32,373 nt of DNA from assembly GCA_001858525.1 (NCBI GenBank), contig LAPX01000015.1:1-32373 (forward strand). The letters are read 5' to 3'. Origin of the DNA: Vampirovibrio chlorellavorus (GTDB lineage: Bacteria; Cyanobacteriota; Vampirovibrionia; Vampirovibrionales; Vampirovibrionaceae). A program made the translations under genes and the position numbers. Below the pieces are notes generated by a model. It saw only the letters and a program-made list of their open reading frames with translations. It did not search any database and was not told the DNA's origin. Positions 1-8,133 of the stretch are shown in pieces. Numbering within the stretch: position 1 is the first letter of the stretch; each line of letters begins with the position of its first letter.

Positions 1-36
1 AGCCCTCTAAACCACTCTGACAGGGAATAGTCTATC

Positions 37-501
37 TCAAAAACTTACGGGATAAGCTCTAACTTGTTTGGTCGGACTGGCCATTGAATCATTTGTTTGA
101 TGAGTCGTCATATCGACATAAATGACCTCACTTCTCGAATTGAGATCATTTATGTGTGACCGATACTCACCAAGATGCCAACACCCTAATAAGTCCGATT
201 GATCATTTTCAACAATAAGAATATTCTGGGCAGAATTTCCTCCCCAAAAATTAAACGCATCTATTCGCATCAATTCTTCTTTGCCGTCCCCATTTAAATC
301 CGCTTTGGCTTGTACACTATTACCAACAAAATACATCCCCCTTGGATCTTCCATATAGGGTAAGTACCCTAATGTGATCATTGGGATCCCCAAAAACAAA
401 AAGACGAAGCCAATTACTAATTTCAAAAAATGCTGAGCTAAAAAAGAACTCAACTTTTTACCTGTAGAATTGAGCTTTGAAATGAAATTCTTAAAAATCA
501 T
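37..501 (-). CDS. Membrane-anchored hypothetical protein
   Basis: I do not recognise a named family. From the ATG at 501 the product is 154 residues. A short basic N-terminus is followed by one strongly hydrophobic segment (about residues 24-46), which should anchor it in the inner membrane with the rest outside the cytoplasm. Just after it lies an Asp/Asn-rich stretch, DLNGDGKEEL, which resembles the calcium-binding loop of FG-GAP/dockerin-type repeats. The frame also stays open to a TTG at 516, but neither start has a clear ribosome binding site. The gene is AT-rich compared with the metabolic genes of the window. It is the last visible gene on the minus strand at this edge. Function is unknown; a secreted or periplasmic role is an inference. 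Confidence 0.6.
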   Translation of the reverse strand: MIFKNFISKLNSTGKKLSSFLAQHFLKLVIGFVFLFLGIPMITLGYLPYMEDPRGMYFVGNSVQAKADLNGDGKEELMRIDAFNFWGGNSAQNILIVENDQSDLLGCWHLGEYRSHINDLNSRSEVIYVDMTTHQTNDSMASPTKQVRAYPVSF

Positions 502-615
502 AAAACATTCAAACAATGTACATTTATTACTGATGAGTTCAAGTAAAAACCATTTTGCTGCTATTTATCAACTTTCTGTTTTATTGCGAAACGTGCAGCC
601 TTTTTTAAACCGAAA

Positions 616-640
616 TCCCGGCGGGAACAACCCACCGGGA
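616..640 (-). terminator. GC-rich hairpin, possible terminator
   Basis: Two 10-base arms (616-625 and 631-640) pair at nine of ten positions around a 5-base loop. It lies 40 bases after the stop of the minus-strand gene at 681-1043. Read on the minus strand it is followed by a broken T-run (TTTCGGTTT), so it is a weak intrinsic terminator at best. Confidence 0.35.
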
Positions 641-680
641 CCACAAAAGTAATCTTTTGATTAAAACGAATGGATGTCGC

Positions 681-1043
681 TTATTTCTGACCCATACTGC
701 TCAACAAGGTCATTAAAAACTGCATTAATTGACTGGCGTCAGGCTGCCCAGCGGCGCCAGAAGCACCAGAAGCACCTCCCAGCAATCCTGCCAGTGAAGA
801 CTGCTGTTGCTGTTGTTGCAAGGCCTTTTGTTGCTTTCGGATGGCGGATTGCTGCACCAGTCCATTGGCCCAGGAGAGAATGTCACTGCCGTCCGCATTG
901 TGGGTGACACTGTACGTCAAGTTATTCAAGCCATTCATAAAATCCGTCATGCTGTTGCCGGTACTGGTTGGCATGCCGGTGGGACTGGCCCCGTACATAT
1001 TGTTCATTGGCGAAAAACCAAGGGGAGAGGAAACAGGTAACAT
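681..1043 (-). CDS. Small Gln-rich protein with hydrophobic C-terminal motif
   Basis: A 120-residue protein of no family I know. The start is well supported: GGAGG lies seven bases before the ATG at 1043. The N-terminal half is rich in Met, Asn, Gly, Ser and Thr and has no signal peptide. A short helical stretch follows, then a Gln run (KALQQQQQQSS), a Gly/Ala/Ser linker, and a C-terminal hydrophobic amphipathic segment, DASQLMQFLMTLLSSMGQK. A closely similar segment (DAISQLFSIILTFLSSILG) occurs in the unrelated-looking protein starting at 31816, so the two may belong to one family of low-complexity proteins. The gene stands alone, divergent from the repeat protein at 1321. It could be surface-associated or a self-assembling protein, but nothing in the sequence proves that. 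Confidence 0.65.
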   Translation of the reverse strand: MLPVSSPLGFSPMNNMYGASPTGMPTSTGNSMTDFMNGLNNLTYSVTHNADGSDILSWANGLVQQSAIRKQQKALQQQQQQSSLAGLLGGASGASGAAGQPDASQLMQFLMTLLSSMGQK

Positions 1044-1320
1044 AAACGACCTCCGAAATTGAGAGGATCAAATCCTTGTATCAACCAAACCTTATAAAGA
1101 TATACTTGTTATAAAAATTTCCAGCGAACTGGATTGCTAATAGATATCATTTTTGTGTTTATTGATTACAAAAATTTACGCTTGACGGAAGTCTGAATGC
1201 AGAGCAAACAAGCTTTGCCAAGTCCTTGGCCAAAATACCAACCACAACCCTCCAACTCAATGAACGCAGGCTGGGATTCCCGCTTTGCTTTGTTTAGAAT
1301 AAGTGGGTTAGCGGCAATCC

Positions 1321-4300
1321 ATGGATTTTATTAACACCTCTATGAAAAGCGTGGCCTTTGGTTTTTCCCGGTTATTAGCTCGCTCTATATCACTCCTGAT
1401 GGTAACCAGCCTTATTACCGGCTGGATACCCAGCAGCTTTGCCGTGAAAGAGGAAGTAGTCCCCACCACACAGTCCGCCCCGGAAGTCGATACGGAACTT
1501 GAGAATCTGTGGAACCAGAGTATCGATGATCCTGCCCCGCAGAAACGTATGAAACCGGTTGTGCCGTCTACCTCTATCGCGCCCCAAAAACCAGCAACCA
1601 AAACGCAGCAAAAGCCTATCGCCACAACCCCCTCCAAACAATCGGCCCCGCCTATAAAAGAGACCAAACCCAAGACCAAGCCAGAGCCTGCCAAGCCCAT
1701 TACCCCGTCCAGTGAATTGGCAAAAACGCCAGCGCCTAAAGCCGAAACAACGAAAAAAGTAGTGAAAACGCCGCCTGTAGAGCCTTTAAAACCGGAATCT
1801 CCAAAAATAAAATCAAAAATCAAGCCAGAACCGCCGTTAGCCCTTCAAAAATCCGAAAAAGCGCAACCGGCTTCTGCAAAAGAGAAACTAAATGCCCCCA
1901 AGGTTAGCCCCTCGGTTCCTACTGACGCTAATGCACCCGCTGTAACCAAGATCAACGAACAGACACCATCTGACACCGTGTCTGCTCCCGCTCAAGCCAA
2001 AACGAAAAAAGCGCCAAAACCCAAAAAAGTGAAGCCCCAAAAGGCCAAGAAGGTCAAAGAAAAGCCCGCCAAAGCACAGCCCGAACCGCAAAAAGAATCG
2101 ACCGTTGAGAAAGCACTTCCAGAGAGTGCGAAGCGCCAACAGCCTCCTCCAAAAGTAAAGCCGGTGAAAGTTGAGGCCAAGCCGGAAGCGGTGCCTTATG
2201 CAAAACCGAAGACATCCAAGGCAGTTACACCTCCCACAGTGCCTGCTGAAGCGATGACGCCATCGGTTAAAGCGGAAAAAGCGAAGCCCAAAAAAGAGAA
2301 ACAGGCTCGTAAAGAGCGCCAACCCAAGCAGAAAAAAGAATGGGCCCCTATTGTAGAGACCAACCCGCAGGCTATAAAGGTTCAGCCAACGTCTGAAGCG
2401 AAAGGCATCCTGAATCCGACCGATCAGGCGCCTCAAGCACCGGAAGCCAAGCCTCTCATGACGCCGACCGTAACAGAGAGTAAGTCTGTTAAAACCAAGC
2501 AAAAGAAAACCAAACCGGCCAAAATCAAGCCGGAAAAAGTGAAACCCGTCGAGTCTAAACCCGCAAAAACTAAACCTGAAGTGGCCAAACCCGCGGCAAT
2601 CAAGCCCGAAGAACTCAAACCGGAAGTCGCCAACCCCAAGGCTGAAGCGGAAAAACCTGAGCTGGCAAAACCGGAAGCACCCAAACGCCAGAAAAAACAG
2701 AAGCCTGAAAAAGTGAAACAGGCCAAGGTGAAGCCGGAAAAAACCAAACCGGTTGAATCGAAACCCGCAGAAACCAAATCGGCAGAAGCAAAGCCTGAAA
2801 AACTCAAACAGGAAGTCGCCAAACCGAAGGCTGAAGCGGAAAAGCCGGAGCTGGTGAAAGCAGAAGCGCCCAAACGCCAGAAAAAACAGAAGCCTGAAAA
2901 AGTGAAACAGGCCAAGGTAAAGTCGGAAAAAAACAAACCGGTCGAGTCGAAACCCGCAGAAATTAGACCTGAAGTTGCCAAACCCGCGGCAATCAAGCCC
3001 GAAAAACTCAAACCGGAAGTCGCCAACCCCAAGGCCGAAGCGGAAAAACCTGAGCTGGCCAAGCCGGAAGCGCCCAAGCGCCAGAAAAAGCAGAAGCCTG
3101 AAAAAGTGAAACAGGCCAAGGTAAAGCCGGAAAAAACCAAACCGGTTGAATCGAAACCTGCAGAAATTAGACCTGAAGTTGCCAAACCCGCGGCAATCAA
3201 GCCTGAAAAACTCAAACCGGAAGTCGCCAACCCCAAGGCCGAAGCGGAAAAGCCGGAGCTGGTGAAAGCAGAAGCGCCCAAACGCCAGAAAAAACAGAAG
3301 CCTGAAAAAGTGAAACAGGCCAAGGTGAAGCCGGAAAAAACCAAACCGGTTGAATCGAAACCCGCAGAATCCAAATCGGCAGAAGCAAAGCCTGAAAAAC
3401 TCAAGCCCGAAGTCGCCAAACCCAAGGCCGAAGCGGAAAAACCTGAGCTGGCAAAACCGGTAGCACCCAAACGCCAGAAAAAGCAGAAGCCTGAAAAAGT
3501 GAAACAGGCCAAGGCGATGCCAGAAAAAGCCCAGCCGGTCGAGTCGAAACCCGCAGAAACGAAACAGGCAGACGCAAAGCCTGAAAAACTCAAGCCGGAA
3601 GTAGTAAAACCGAAGGCTGAAGCGGAAAAGTCCGAGCTGACCCAGCCCGAACCACCAAAACCGACTTTGGAACCGAAGGAAACACCGGCTAGCACTGCGC
3701 AGCTTATTCCGGAAGTGCCAAAACCCCCGACTCAATCCGAAGTGGCCCCTCCCTTAGGACTCTCCAAATCCACCCCGGTGATTGAGTCCTTGACGATGCC
3801 CGCCGAAGTGACCCAATTGGCCGCAGAGTACCTCAGAAGCCTGCAACAATGGCAACAATCCAGACAAAAAGAAAGTCTTGAGCCAGTCCTGAACAAAGGT
3901 CAGGAGGCTGCAAGGTCTATCCTTCAGCACGCAGACACCCTGACCGATGAGGATTTCGAGGTCATCAAGAAATCCATGCCCGGCTACCTCATCTTGCACC
4001 AGGAAATTGTGGTGGCAGGACCGGATCCGGCCTTTTTCCTGACCCTGGCTACGCAAAAGGGTAAACCTGCCGATTTGGCTTTTTTCAAACTGATGAATCA
4101 AACCCTGAATGGCTACTGGCCCAGCACTATGGAAGAATTGGACGACCTGAGCGGCTGCACCCGCTTTGGCAGCGGAGAACTGGTGCGTCTGTATGGTGAG
4201 TGGACCGCCTTCAAGCGGCAGTTTCCCACGGGTTATACCAAAGCGTTGCAAGATCCCAACCTGTTGCTGTTGAGCGATTTGGAAGATCAGCTGCTGAACA

Positions 4301-4485
4301 GTACCGCCGCTTGCGAAGGCCCTGAAAGCGTTCAGCAGGAGTTGCAAAGCTTTGTGCAAAACTTCCCTCGCTCTCCCCTGACGCCCAAAATCAAGCAACG
4401 CTTGCTGGATTTACAACAAAAGAAGCTGGATATGAGCTTTAATCAAGGGGTCAGACACCGCTTGAAAGAAGAGACCGGAGAATAA
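1321..4485 (+). CDS. Large Lys/Pro-rich repeat protein with signal peptide
   Basis: A 1054-residue protein with three parts. Residues 1-41 form a signal peptide or anchor: a basic start, a hydrophobic core, and a likely cut after SSFA. A second ATG at 1342 (MKSVAFGF) could be the true start; neither has a good ribosome binding site. Residues about 45-820 are almost entirely Lys, Pro, Ala and Glu, including imperfect tandem repeats at about 399-780 built round PKRQKKQKPEKVKQAK. Residues about 824-1054 form a folded, mostly helical domain with only two cysteines (about 946 and 998). The layout suggests an extended, highly basic rod linking the membrane or an exported N-terminus to a C-terminal domain, as in TonB-like or wall-spanning proteins, but no TonB domain is visible. 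It could also be surface-exposed. Function is unknown. Long open frames on the opposite strand are by-products of this composition. Confidence 0.75.
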   Translation: MDFINTSMKSVAFGFSRLLARSISLLMVTSLITGWIPSSFAVKEEVVPTTQSAPEVDTELENLWNQSIDDPAPQKRMKPVVPSTSIAPQKPATKTQQKPIATTPSKQSAPPIKETKPKTKPEPAKPITPSSELAKTPAPKAETTKKVVKTPPVEPLKPESPKIKSKIKPEPPLALQKSEKAQPASAKEKLNAPKVSPSVPTDANAPAVTKINEQTPSDTVSAPAQAKTKKAPKPKKVKPQKAKKVKEKPAKAQPEPQKESTVEKALPESAKRQQPPPKVKPVKVEAKPEAVPYAKPKTSKAVTPPTVPAEAMTPSVKAEKAKPKKEKQARKERQPKQKKEWAPIVETNPQAIKVQPTSEAKGILNPTDQAPQAPEAKPLMTPTVTESKSVKTKQKKTKPAKIKPEKVKPVESKPAKTKPEVAKPAAIKPEELKPEVANPKAEAEKPELAKPEAPKRQKKQKPEKVKQAKVKPEKTKPVESKPAETKSAEAKPEKLKQEVAKPKAEAEKPELVKAEAPKRQKKQKPEKVKQAKVKSEKNKPVESKPAEIRPEVAKPAAIKPEKLKPEVANPKAEAEKPELAKPEAPKRQKKQKPEKVKQAKVKPEKTKPVESKPAEIRPEVAKPAAIKPEKLKPEVANPKAEAEKPELVKAEAPKRQKKQKPEKVKQAKVKPEKTKPVESKPAESKSAEAKPEKLKPEVAKPKAEAEKPELAKPVAPKRQKKQKPEKVKQAKAMPEKAQPVESKPAETKQADAKPEKLKPEVVKPKAEAEKSELTQPEPPKPTLEPKETPASTAQLIPEVPKPPTQSEVAPPLGLSKSTPVIESLTMPAEVTQLAAEYLRSLQQWQQSRQKESLEPVLNKGQEAARSILQHADTLTDEDFEVIKKSMPGYLILHQEIVVAGPDPAFFLTLATQKGKPADLAFFKLMNQTLNGYWPSTMEELDDLSGCTRFGSGELVRLYGEWTAFKRQFPTGYTKALQDPNLLLLSDLEDQLLNSTAACEGPESVQQELQSFVQNFPRSPLTPKIKQRLLDLQQKKLDMSFNQGVRHRLKEETGE
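2515..3660 (+). repeat. Imperfect in-frame tandem repeats, 189/204 bp units
   Basis: The anchor PKRQKKQKPEKVKQAK begins at 2680, 2869, 3073, 3277 and 3466. Spacings are therefore 189, 204, 204 and 189 bases, or 63 and 68 residues. The two unit lengths differ by a five-residue indel around the VAKPAAIKPE segment. Partial, decayed units flank both ends. The copies are close at nucleotide level, so recent duplication or ongoing recombination, and copy-number variation between strains, are likely. Confidence 0.9.
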
Positions 4486-4489
4486 AAAA

Positions 4490-4524
4490 CACCGGCAGAC
4501 GCTTGGGTCCGCCGGTGATTTTAT
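4490..4524. terminator. Bidirectional terminator between convergent genes
   Basis: Arms at 4490-4500 and 4507-4517 (CACCGGC paired with GCCGGTG, extended by GAC/GTC across one A:C mismatch) are flanked by an A-run on the left and ATTTTAT on the right. It therefore works for the repeat protein gene ending at 4485 and for the acetyltransferase ending at 4549. Confidence 0.75.
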
Positions 4525-4548
4525 AGGCTTGCCAGAATCGAGCTAAAG

Positions 4549-5088
4549 TCAGGCCAAAACCAGGGCAGGCTTTTCCAGAGATCGCTTCATGAAAATATGA
4601 CAGCTGGCGTGTCCCGTATGGCCCAGACGATTGTCCAGCCGCTGGAAACCCAGCTTCTCATACATGGCGATGGCATTGGTCATAACGCCCACTGTTTCCA
4701 GGTACATTTGCTGATAGCCAAGGGCTTGGGCTTCCTGGAAGTTCTTTTCCAGCAATTTCCGACCAAAGCCGCGTCCCCGCAATAGGGGATGAAAGTATAC
4801 TTTTTGCAGTTCGCAAGTCTTTTCCGGGCCTGTATGGCCTTTTAAGGGGGCGAAACCGCCGCCTCCCAAAACCCGTCCGGTTGCCTGCTCCTGAATGACC
4901 CAATATCCCCGATCCGGCGCTTGATGGGGTGGCAATTGGTAGGCCGCAAACAAATCCTGTAGTTCAGGGTCGGCCGAGGCAAACCCCGGCCCAACGCATT
5001 TCAGTTCTGTCAAGACCGAGAGAATTAGGGCTTCCAGTTGAACACTGTCCTGGGGCTCAATAGGGCGAATTTGAAACAGAGAAGACAT
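4549..5088 (-). CDS. GNAT family N-acetyltransferase
   Basis: A 179-residue acetyl-CoA-dependent acyltransferase of the GNAT fold. The acetyl-CoA binding loop (motif A) is clear at residues 104-112, RGRGFGRKL, preceded by strand β4 (ELQKVYFHP). The motif B region reads MTNAIAMYEKLGFQR, typical of the family C-terminus. A Gly-rich strand, GRVLGGGGFA, precedes these. Length is usual for the family. Its ATG overlaps the stop of the upstream EamA gene (TGATG), so translation is probably coupled and the two genes form one operon. The substrate cannot be told from sequence; small-molecule amines, amino acids or protein N-termini are all possible. Confidence 0.88.
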   Translation of the reverse strand: MSSLFQIRPIEPQDSVQLEALILSVLTELKCVGPGFASADPELQDLFAAYQLPPHQAPDRGYWVIQEQATGRVLGGGGFAPLKGHTGPEKTCELQKVYFHPLLRGRGFGRKLLEKNFQEAQALGYQQMYLETVGVMTNAIAMYEKLGFQRLDNRLGHTGHASCHIFMKRSLEKPALVLA

Positions 5089-6050
5089 CAGGATGTAACA
5101 ACCTCCAATTCATTGGGGACGAGGGCAGAAGGGGTGGGCTTGCTGGCCCAGGGTCGGTTCATGATTTGCACCAAGGCCACGCCGCACAAAATGACAAAGG
5201 CACCCAGTACCATGGTCGGCGTGACCGTTTCGTGCAGGAACAGGGCGCCAAATACAACCGTCAGAACCGGTGTGACGTAGGCAAAAGTACTGGAAACAGA
5301 GACCGGCAAGTTTTTCAAGGCAAACAAATAGCAAGGGGTGGCAATCATGGTGCCGAAGCCAATCAGATACAAGAGCGCTAGCACGGAGGTGGTTGTGGGC
5401 TGCCATTGTCCCCACCAGTCCGGGGCGGTCCAGAAACAAACCGGAATCAGCAGCAGACCGGCCGTCAGATTCTGCAGGCCCACGGTCATAAACAGGGAAT
5501 CCGTGGTGGGATGCCGACGGGCGTAAATAGAGCCCACCGCCCAGCAAAAGGTCATTAAAGCCAGACCGGCCATGCACCACCAGAAAATAGCGGTGACTTG
5601 CAAAGGATGAGTAAGATGCGGGGAAAGCAAAATCACCATGCCCAGAAAGCCAATGATAATTCCCAGCCAGGAGAGCCCGGAAATACGCTCCCTCGGGGGT
5701 AACAGGGCCGACAACAGGGTCATCCACAGCGGGGTGGTGGCCACAAGGACGCTGCCAAAGCCGGTTGCTACGTACTTGACCGTCCAGCAGACGATGGAAT
5801 TACCGGCAAAAAACAGCAAAAATCCGCTCATGGCGTGAATTTTCAAATTTCGAACTGTGGGAAACGATTCCCCACGGAGGAGAGAGAAAGCAATCAGCAA
5901 ACCACCCGCTATCAGAAAACGCACGCAAGGCAGCAAGGCCGAAGGAATACTGTCTACACCCAGGCGAATGGCCCCACTGGTGGTGCCCCAGATTAAATAG
6001 ACAGCCAACAAAGCCGCATACGGTTTCCAGGAGTATTCACTTTGACGCAT
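5088..6050 (-). CDS. EamA/DMT-family inner-membrane transporter
   Basis: A 320-residue integral membrane protein of the drug/metabolite transporter superfamily, with about ten hydrophobic segments in two EamA repeats. The first repeat opens with YAALLAVYLIWGTTSGAIR. The second includes GLQNLTAGLLLIPV and ends in a typical final pair of helices (VFGALFLHETVTPTMVLG). A basic C-terminal tail follows. Members export amino acids or other metabolites, or take up small solutes; specificity is not visible here. The start is the ATG at 6050. The gene overlaps the GNAT gene by the last base of its stop codon. An exporter with an acetyltransferase is a combination often seen in amino-acid or toxic-metabolite efflux and detoxification, which is only a suggestion here. 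Confidence 0.9.
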   Translation of the reverse strand: MRQSEYSWKPYAALLAVYLIWGTTSGAIRLGVDSIPSALLPCVRFLIAGGLLIAFSLLRGESFPTVRNLKIHAMSGFLLFFAGNSIVCWTVKYVATGFGSVLVATTPLWMTLLSALLPPRERISGLSWLGIIIGFLGMVILLSPHLTHPLQVTAIFWWCMAGLALMTFCWAVGSIYARRHPTTDSLFMTVGLQNLTAGLLLIPVCFWTAPDWWGQWQPTTTSVLALLYLIGFGTMIATPCYLFALKNLPVSVSSTFAYVTPVLTVVFGALFLHETVTPTMVLGAFVILCGVALVQIMNRPWASKPTPSALVPNELEVVTS

Positions 6051-6679
6051 GAGAATAGTCTTCCGAAATCAGTTACCGGTGGGAACAGTGAAAGGAGTGG
6101 AAAAGTTAAAGAGTCTGCAAACGGTCTAAAAAAGGTACAAAAAGAGTTCAGAACGGGAGGAATCGATGTAATTGGTCTACAAAAGGTGAGTCGTCATTAT
6201 AAAAACTAAACTCTATTATAAGTTGCGCACAGGGTTTGTCCAAGCATGAGCTGGCCGCAACCCTTTTCCTTCATTCCCGCTCTTGGGTCTTTTTGGGTCC
6301 CTAAAGTTTAGGGGCAGTGGCCGCATGGCATCACACCGGCGAATCGCAGAGAAACAAAATCTGGCAAATTTGAGTGATTCGAAAACATAAATGTCTGTTT
6401 TTAGCAAAAAAGAAATATAAAACATTAGAACTCTATTTGTCATTCCCGCGCAGGCGGGAATCCACTTTTCCAAAGATGCGCTTCATTCATCTAATGAAAA
6501 CCTCTTTGAATTAATACACACTTTTGTTAACTTACCTGAAGTATTCCATTGTCTGCACTACTCCGATAAATGGATCTGCCAGGCTGGATGATGGACCTAA
6601 TCGACGCCTACTTATCAGGATGCACTTCATCGGCTATAGTTAAAAAGGACGTATAAAATAGCCCCAACCTAATACAGGT
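6051..6679. other. Non-coding gap with inverted repeats
   Basis: I see no convincing gene in these 629 bases. The only open frame of note (minus strand, 6216-6473) begins EKWIPACAGMT, the usual translation of an ATTCCCGC...GCGGGAAT dispersed repeat, and is not a real gene. A small palindrome CCCTAAAGTTTAGGG lies at 6299-6313. A TATAAAAT box at 6652-6659 could be a -10 element for the gene at 6680, but no good -35 accompanies it. Confidence 0.6.
6439..6464. repeat. Dispersed inverted repeat (ATTCCCGC/GCGGGAAT)
   Basis: Perfect 8-base arms (6442-6449 and 6454-6461) around a 4-base spacer, flanked by GTC and CCA. This matches the widespread REP-like or dRS3-like repeat seen in many bacterial genomes. 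Half-sites of the same motif occur nearby at 1275-1282 and about 6272-6279. Confidence 0.7.
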
Positions 6680-7501
6680 ATGAATTCTGAGATGAAACAT
6701 CTTTTTGTAGGGTCTTTATTTATTCTTTTTCTAGTTTTTAGCCCTGTTGGGCATGCCTATAAAGTCGAGAAACCTGAAAATATCCCTACAAACCCTCCTG
6801 AGTATGACGTCTTTAAATATATCCATGCTTCTCGTGAAGCAACTTTGATTTCTGTTGGTGAACAATCTAAAAAAGCAGAAGCCACAATTGGGGGAACACT
6901 ATATCTGGCTCAAACCCATCTGCTTTACCCGGGTTACCGGATTAAAAAGTATTTTAAAGGCTTAATGCCGGGCTCTTTGGGTATTCCCTTTAAATTTTGG
7001 TTAAATCAAGGGGACTTGTTTTTCAATCGGGAAGATACCAAATACCTTTACTTTGCCCCTACATCAGGAAAGTCTGGTGCATCCTTTCCTGGTCTTGGAG
7101 AAGTTGTTTCCGGTGAGGATTCTGTGGGCGTAAGGCGCCATAAAAAAAGTGGTGTTTTAGAATGGTTTGTAAATAATTCAGACTTTAACCAAAGCTCTCG
7201 TCATATTATTTGGCATCGACGGCTAACAAAGGATGAATTACAAACAGTTGACTACGTTCCGGAAGGATTGCCTTATAAGCTTTTAGGCTATAGAAAAATT
7301 GTTTATGATGGCTACTTTAACAACAACCTTATTTTTACCTTGGTTGATACAACAGGTGATAAGAGAAGCGAGCAAGAGTATCGTGTCACACCTGATGTCT
7401 CTGGAAAGACCATTGTGGTTATCGGAGGCATTGTTATTCAATGCTCCAATATCAATCCTTCAGGAATGACCTATGAATTACTAAGTATAAATGAGCATTG
7501 A
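6680..7501 (+). CDS. Secreted hypothetical protein, AT-rich gene
   Basis: A 273-residue protein that I cannot assign to a family. It has a clear signal peptide: MKHLFVGSLFILFLVFSPV, then cleavage after GHA. The mature protein is polar, with many aromatic residues and alternating hydrophobic patterns that suggest a β-rich periplasmic or extracellular fold. There is a single Cys near the C-terminus (IVIQCSN). Two in-frame ATGs, at 6680 and 6692, are possible starts; neither has a strong ribosome binding site. The base composition is markedly more AT-rich than the metabolic genes to the right, and the gene follows a repeat-bearing gap, so it may have come by transfer or be fast evolving. Nothing links it by operon to its neighbours. 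Confidence 0.65.
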   Translation: MNSEMKHLFVGSLFILFLVFSPVGHAYKVEKPENIPTNPPEYDVFKYIHASREATLISVGEQSKKAEATIGGTLYLAQTHLLYPGYRIKKYFKGLMPGSLGIPFKFWLNQGDLFFNREDTKYLYFAPTSGKSGASFPGLGEVVSGEDSVGVRRHKKSGVLEWFVNNSDFNQSSRHIIWHRRLTKDELQTVDYVPEGLPYKLLGYRKIVYDGYFNNNLIFTLVDTTGDKRSEQEYRVTPDVSGKTIVVIGGIVIQCSNINPSGMTYELLSINEH

Positions 7502-7672
7502 ATCGCACTCATTAAATTAGTCTGAAAGTCGGAAGTGGAATCTTTTAGTAGTTTCTGGACAACTTAACCACCATAAACGTTTAAAAACAAAAAGAAGCTG
7601 CAAATAGCATCCACTTCCAAAATCAAAAGCTGCTCCTCTGTGTATATGCTCGAATTTTGAGGACCCCAAACA

Positions 7673-8107
7673 ATGCCTGCAATCGACAAAGCCACTGGAT
7701 ACGGGGCAGCACTGCTGCTCATCATCCTCCTTTGGACCCTCCATCCTTATGCCAGTCAGGCTCAGGAAGGTAACCTGCAGGAATTGAACCGTACCAGCTA
7801 CGGCAGCCGGTTTTACATGGACAAGGACACCATTCAAACCCAGGGGAATGGCAAGCTGCAATACAATGTGATTGAATACCAATCGGGTCAGAACCAACCA
7901 GGCCGGGTCAGCAGCAGTGAAATAGACTGCAACACCGGGCAGCTGAAATCTTCCACGGAATCCTGGGACGAAACCAGCGAGGGGGCACAGACCAACCGCC
8001 TGCCCGGACCCAGTCGCCCGGTCAAAATTCCCGGTTATTCCAAATCATACGCCATCTTCAAGGAAATTTGCGGTGAATACGCGCCTGAGGCCAAAGGCGC
8101 TTGGTGA
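7673..8107 (+). CDS. Small secreted protein, surface-adhesin E-like
   Basis: A 144-residue exported protein. A hydrophobic signal segment (AALLLIILLWTLH) ends in a cut site after SQA. The mature part has the layout of the small adhesin-E-like family: a YGSRFYMDKDTI strand, a strand ending in EYQSG, SSSEIDC containing the first Cys, a variable middle, and FKEIC with the second Cys near the end. The two cysteines probably form a disulfide. Members found in many Proteobacteria are periplasmic or surface proteins and most have no tested function; the adhesin name comes from a Haemophilus protein. GAGGA nine bases before the ATG supports the start. The next gene is convergent, 26 bases away. The family call rests on pattern only. 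Confidence 0.6.
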   Translation: MPAIDKATGYGAALLLIILLWTLHPYASQAQEGNLQELNRTSYGSRFYMDKDTIQTQGNGKLQYNVIEYQSGQNQPGRVSSSEIDCNTGQLKSSTESWDETSEGAQTNRLPGPSRPVKIPGYSKSYAIFKEICGEYAPEAKGAW

Positions 8108-8133
8108 TCATCTCCTGAAGGGTTGGATCGAAT

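Noticed and set aside
2515-3660. Regularly spaced repeats that could suggest a CRISPR array
   Set aside because: The repeats are in frame, 189 or 204 bases long, with no short unique spacers and no cas genes.
1888-3735. Long minus-strand open frames of 615 and 420 codons opposite the repeat protein
   Set aside because: They are mirror images of the Lys/Pro/Ala/Glu repeat codons, give Phe/Arg/Leu- or Ser/Gly/Phe-rich text with no domain, and lack ribosome binding sites.
6216-6473. Minus-strand open frame of 85 codons starting EKWIPACAGMT
   Set aside because: This start is the standard translation of an ATTCCCGC...GCGGGAAT dispersed repeat; the rest shows no protein-like composition.
7531-7618. 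9-base inverted match GGAAGTGGA/TCCACTTCC about 70 bases apart, considered as insertion-sequence ends
   Set aside because: The enclosed segment is too short for any transposase and the arms are too short to separate from chance.
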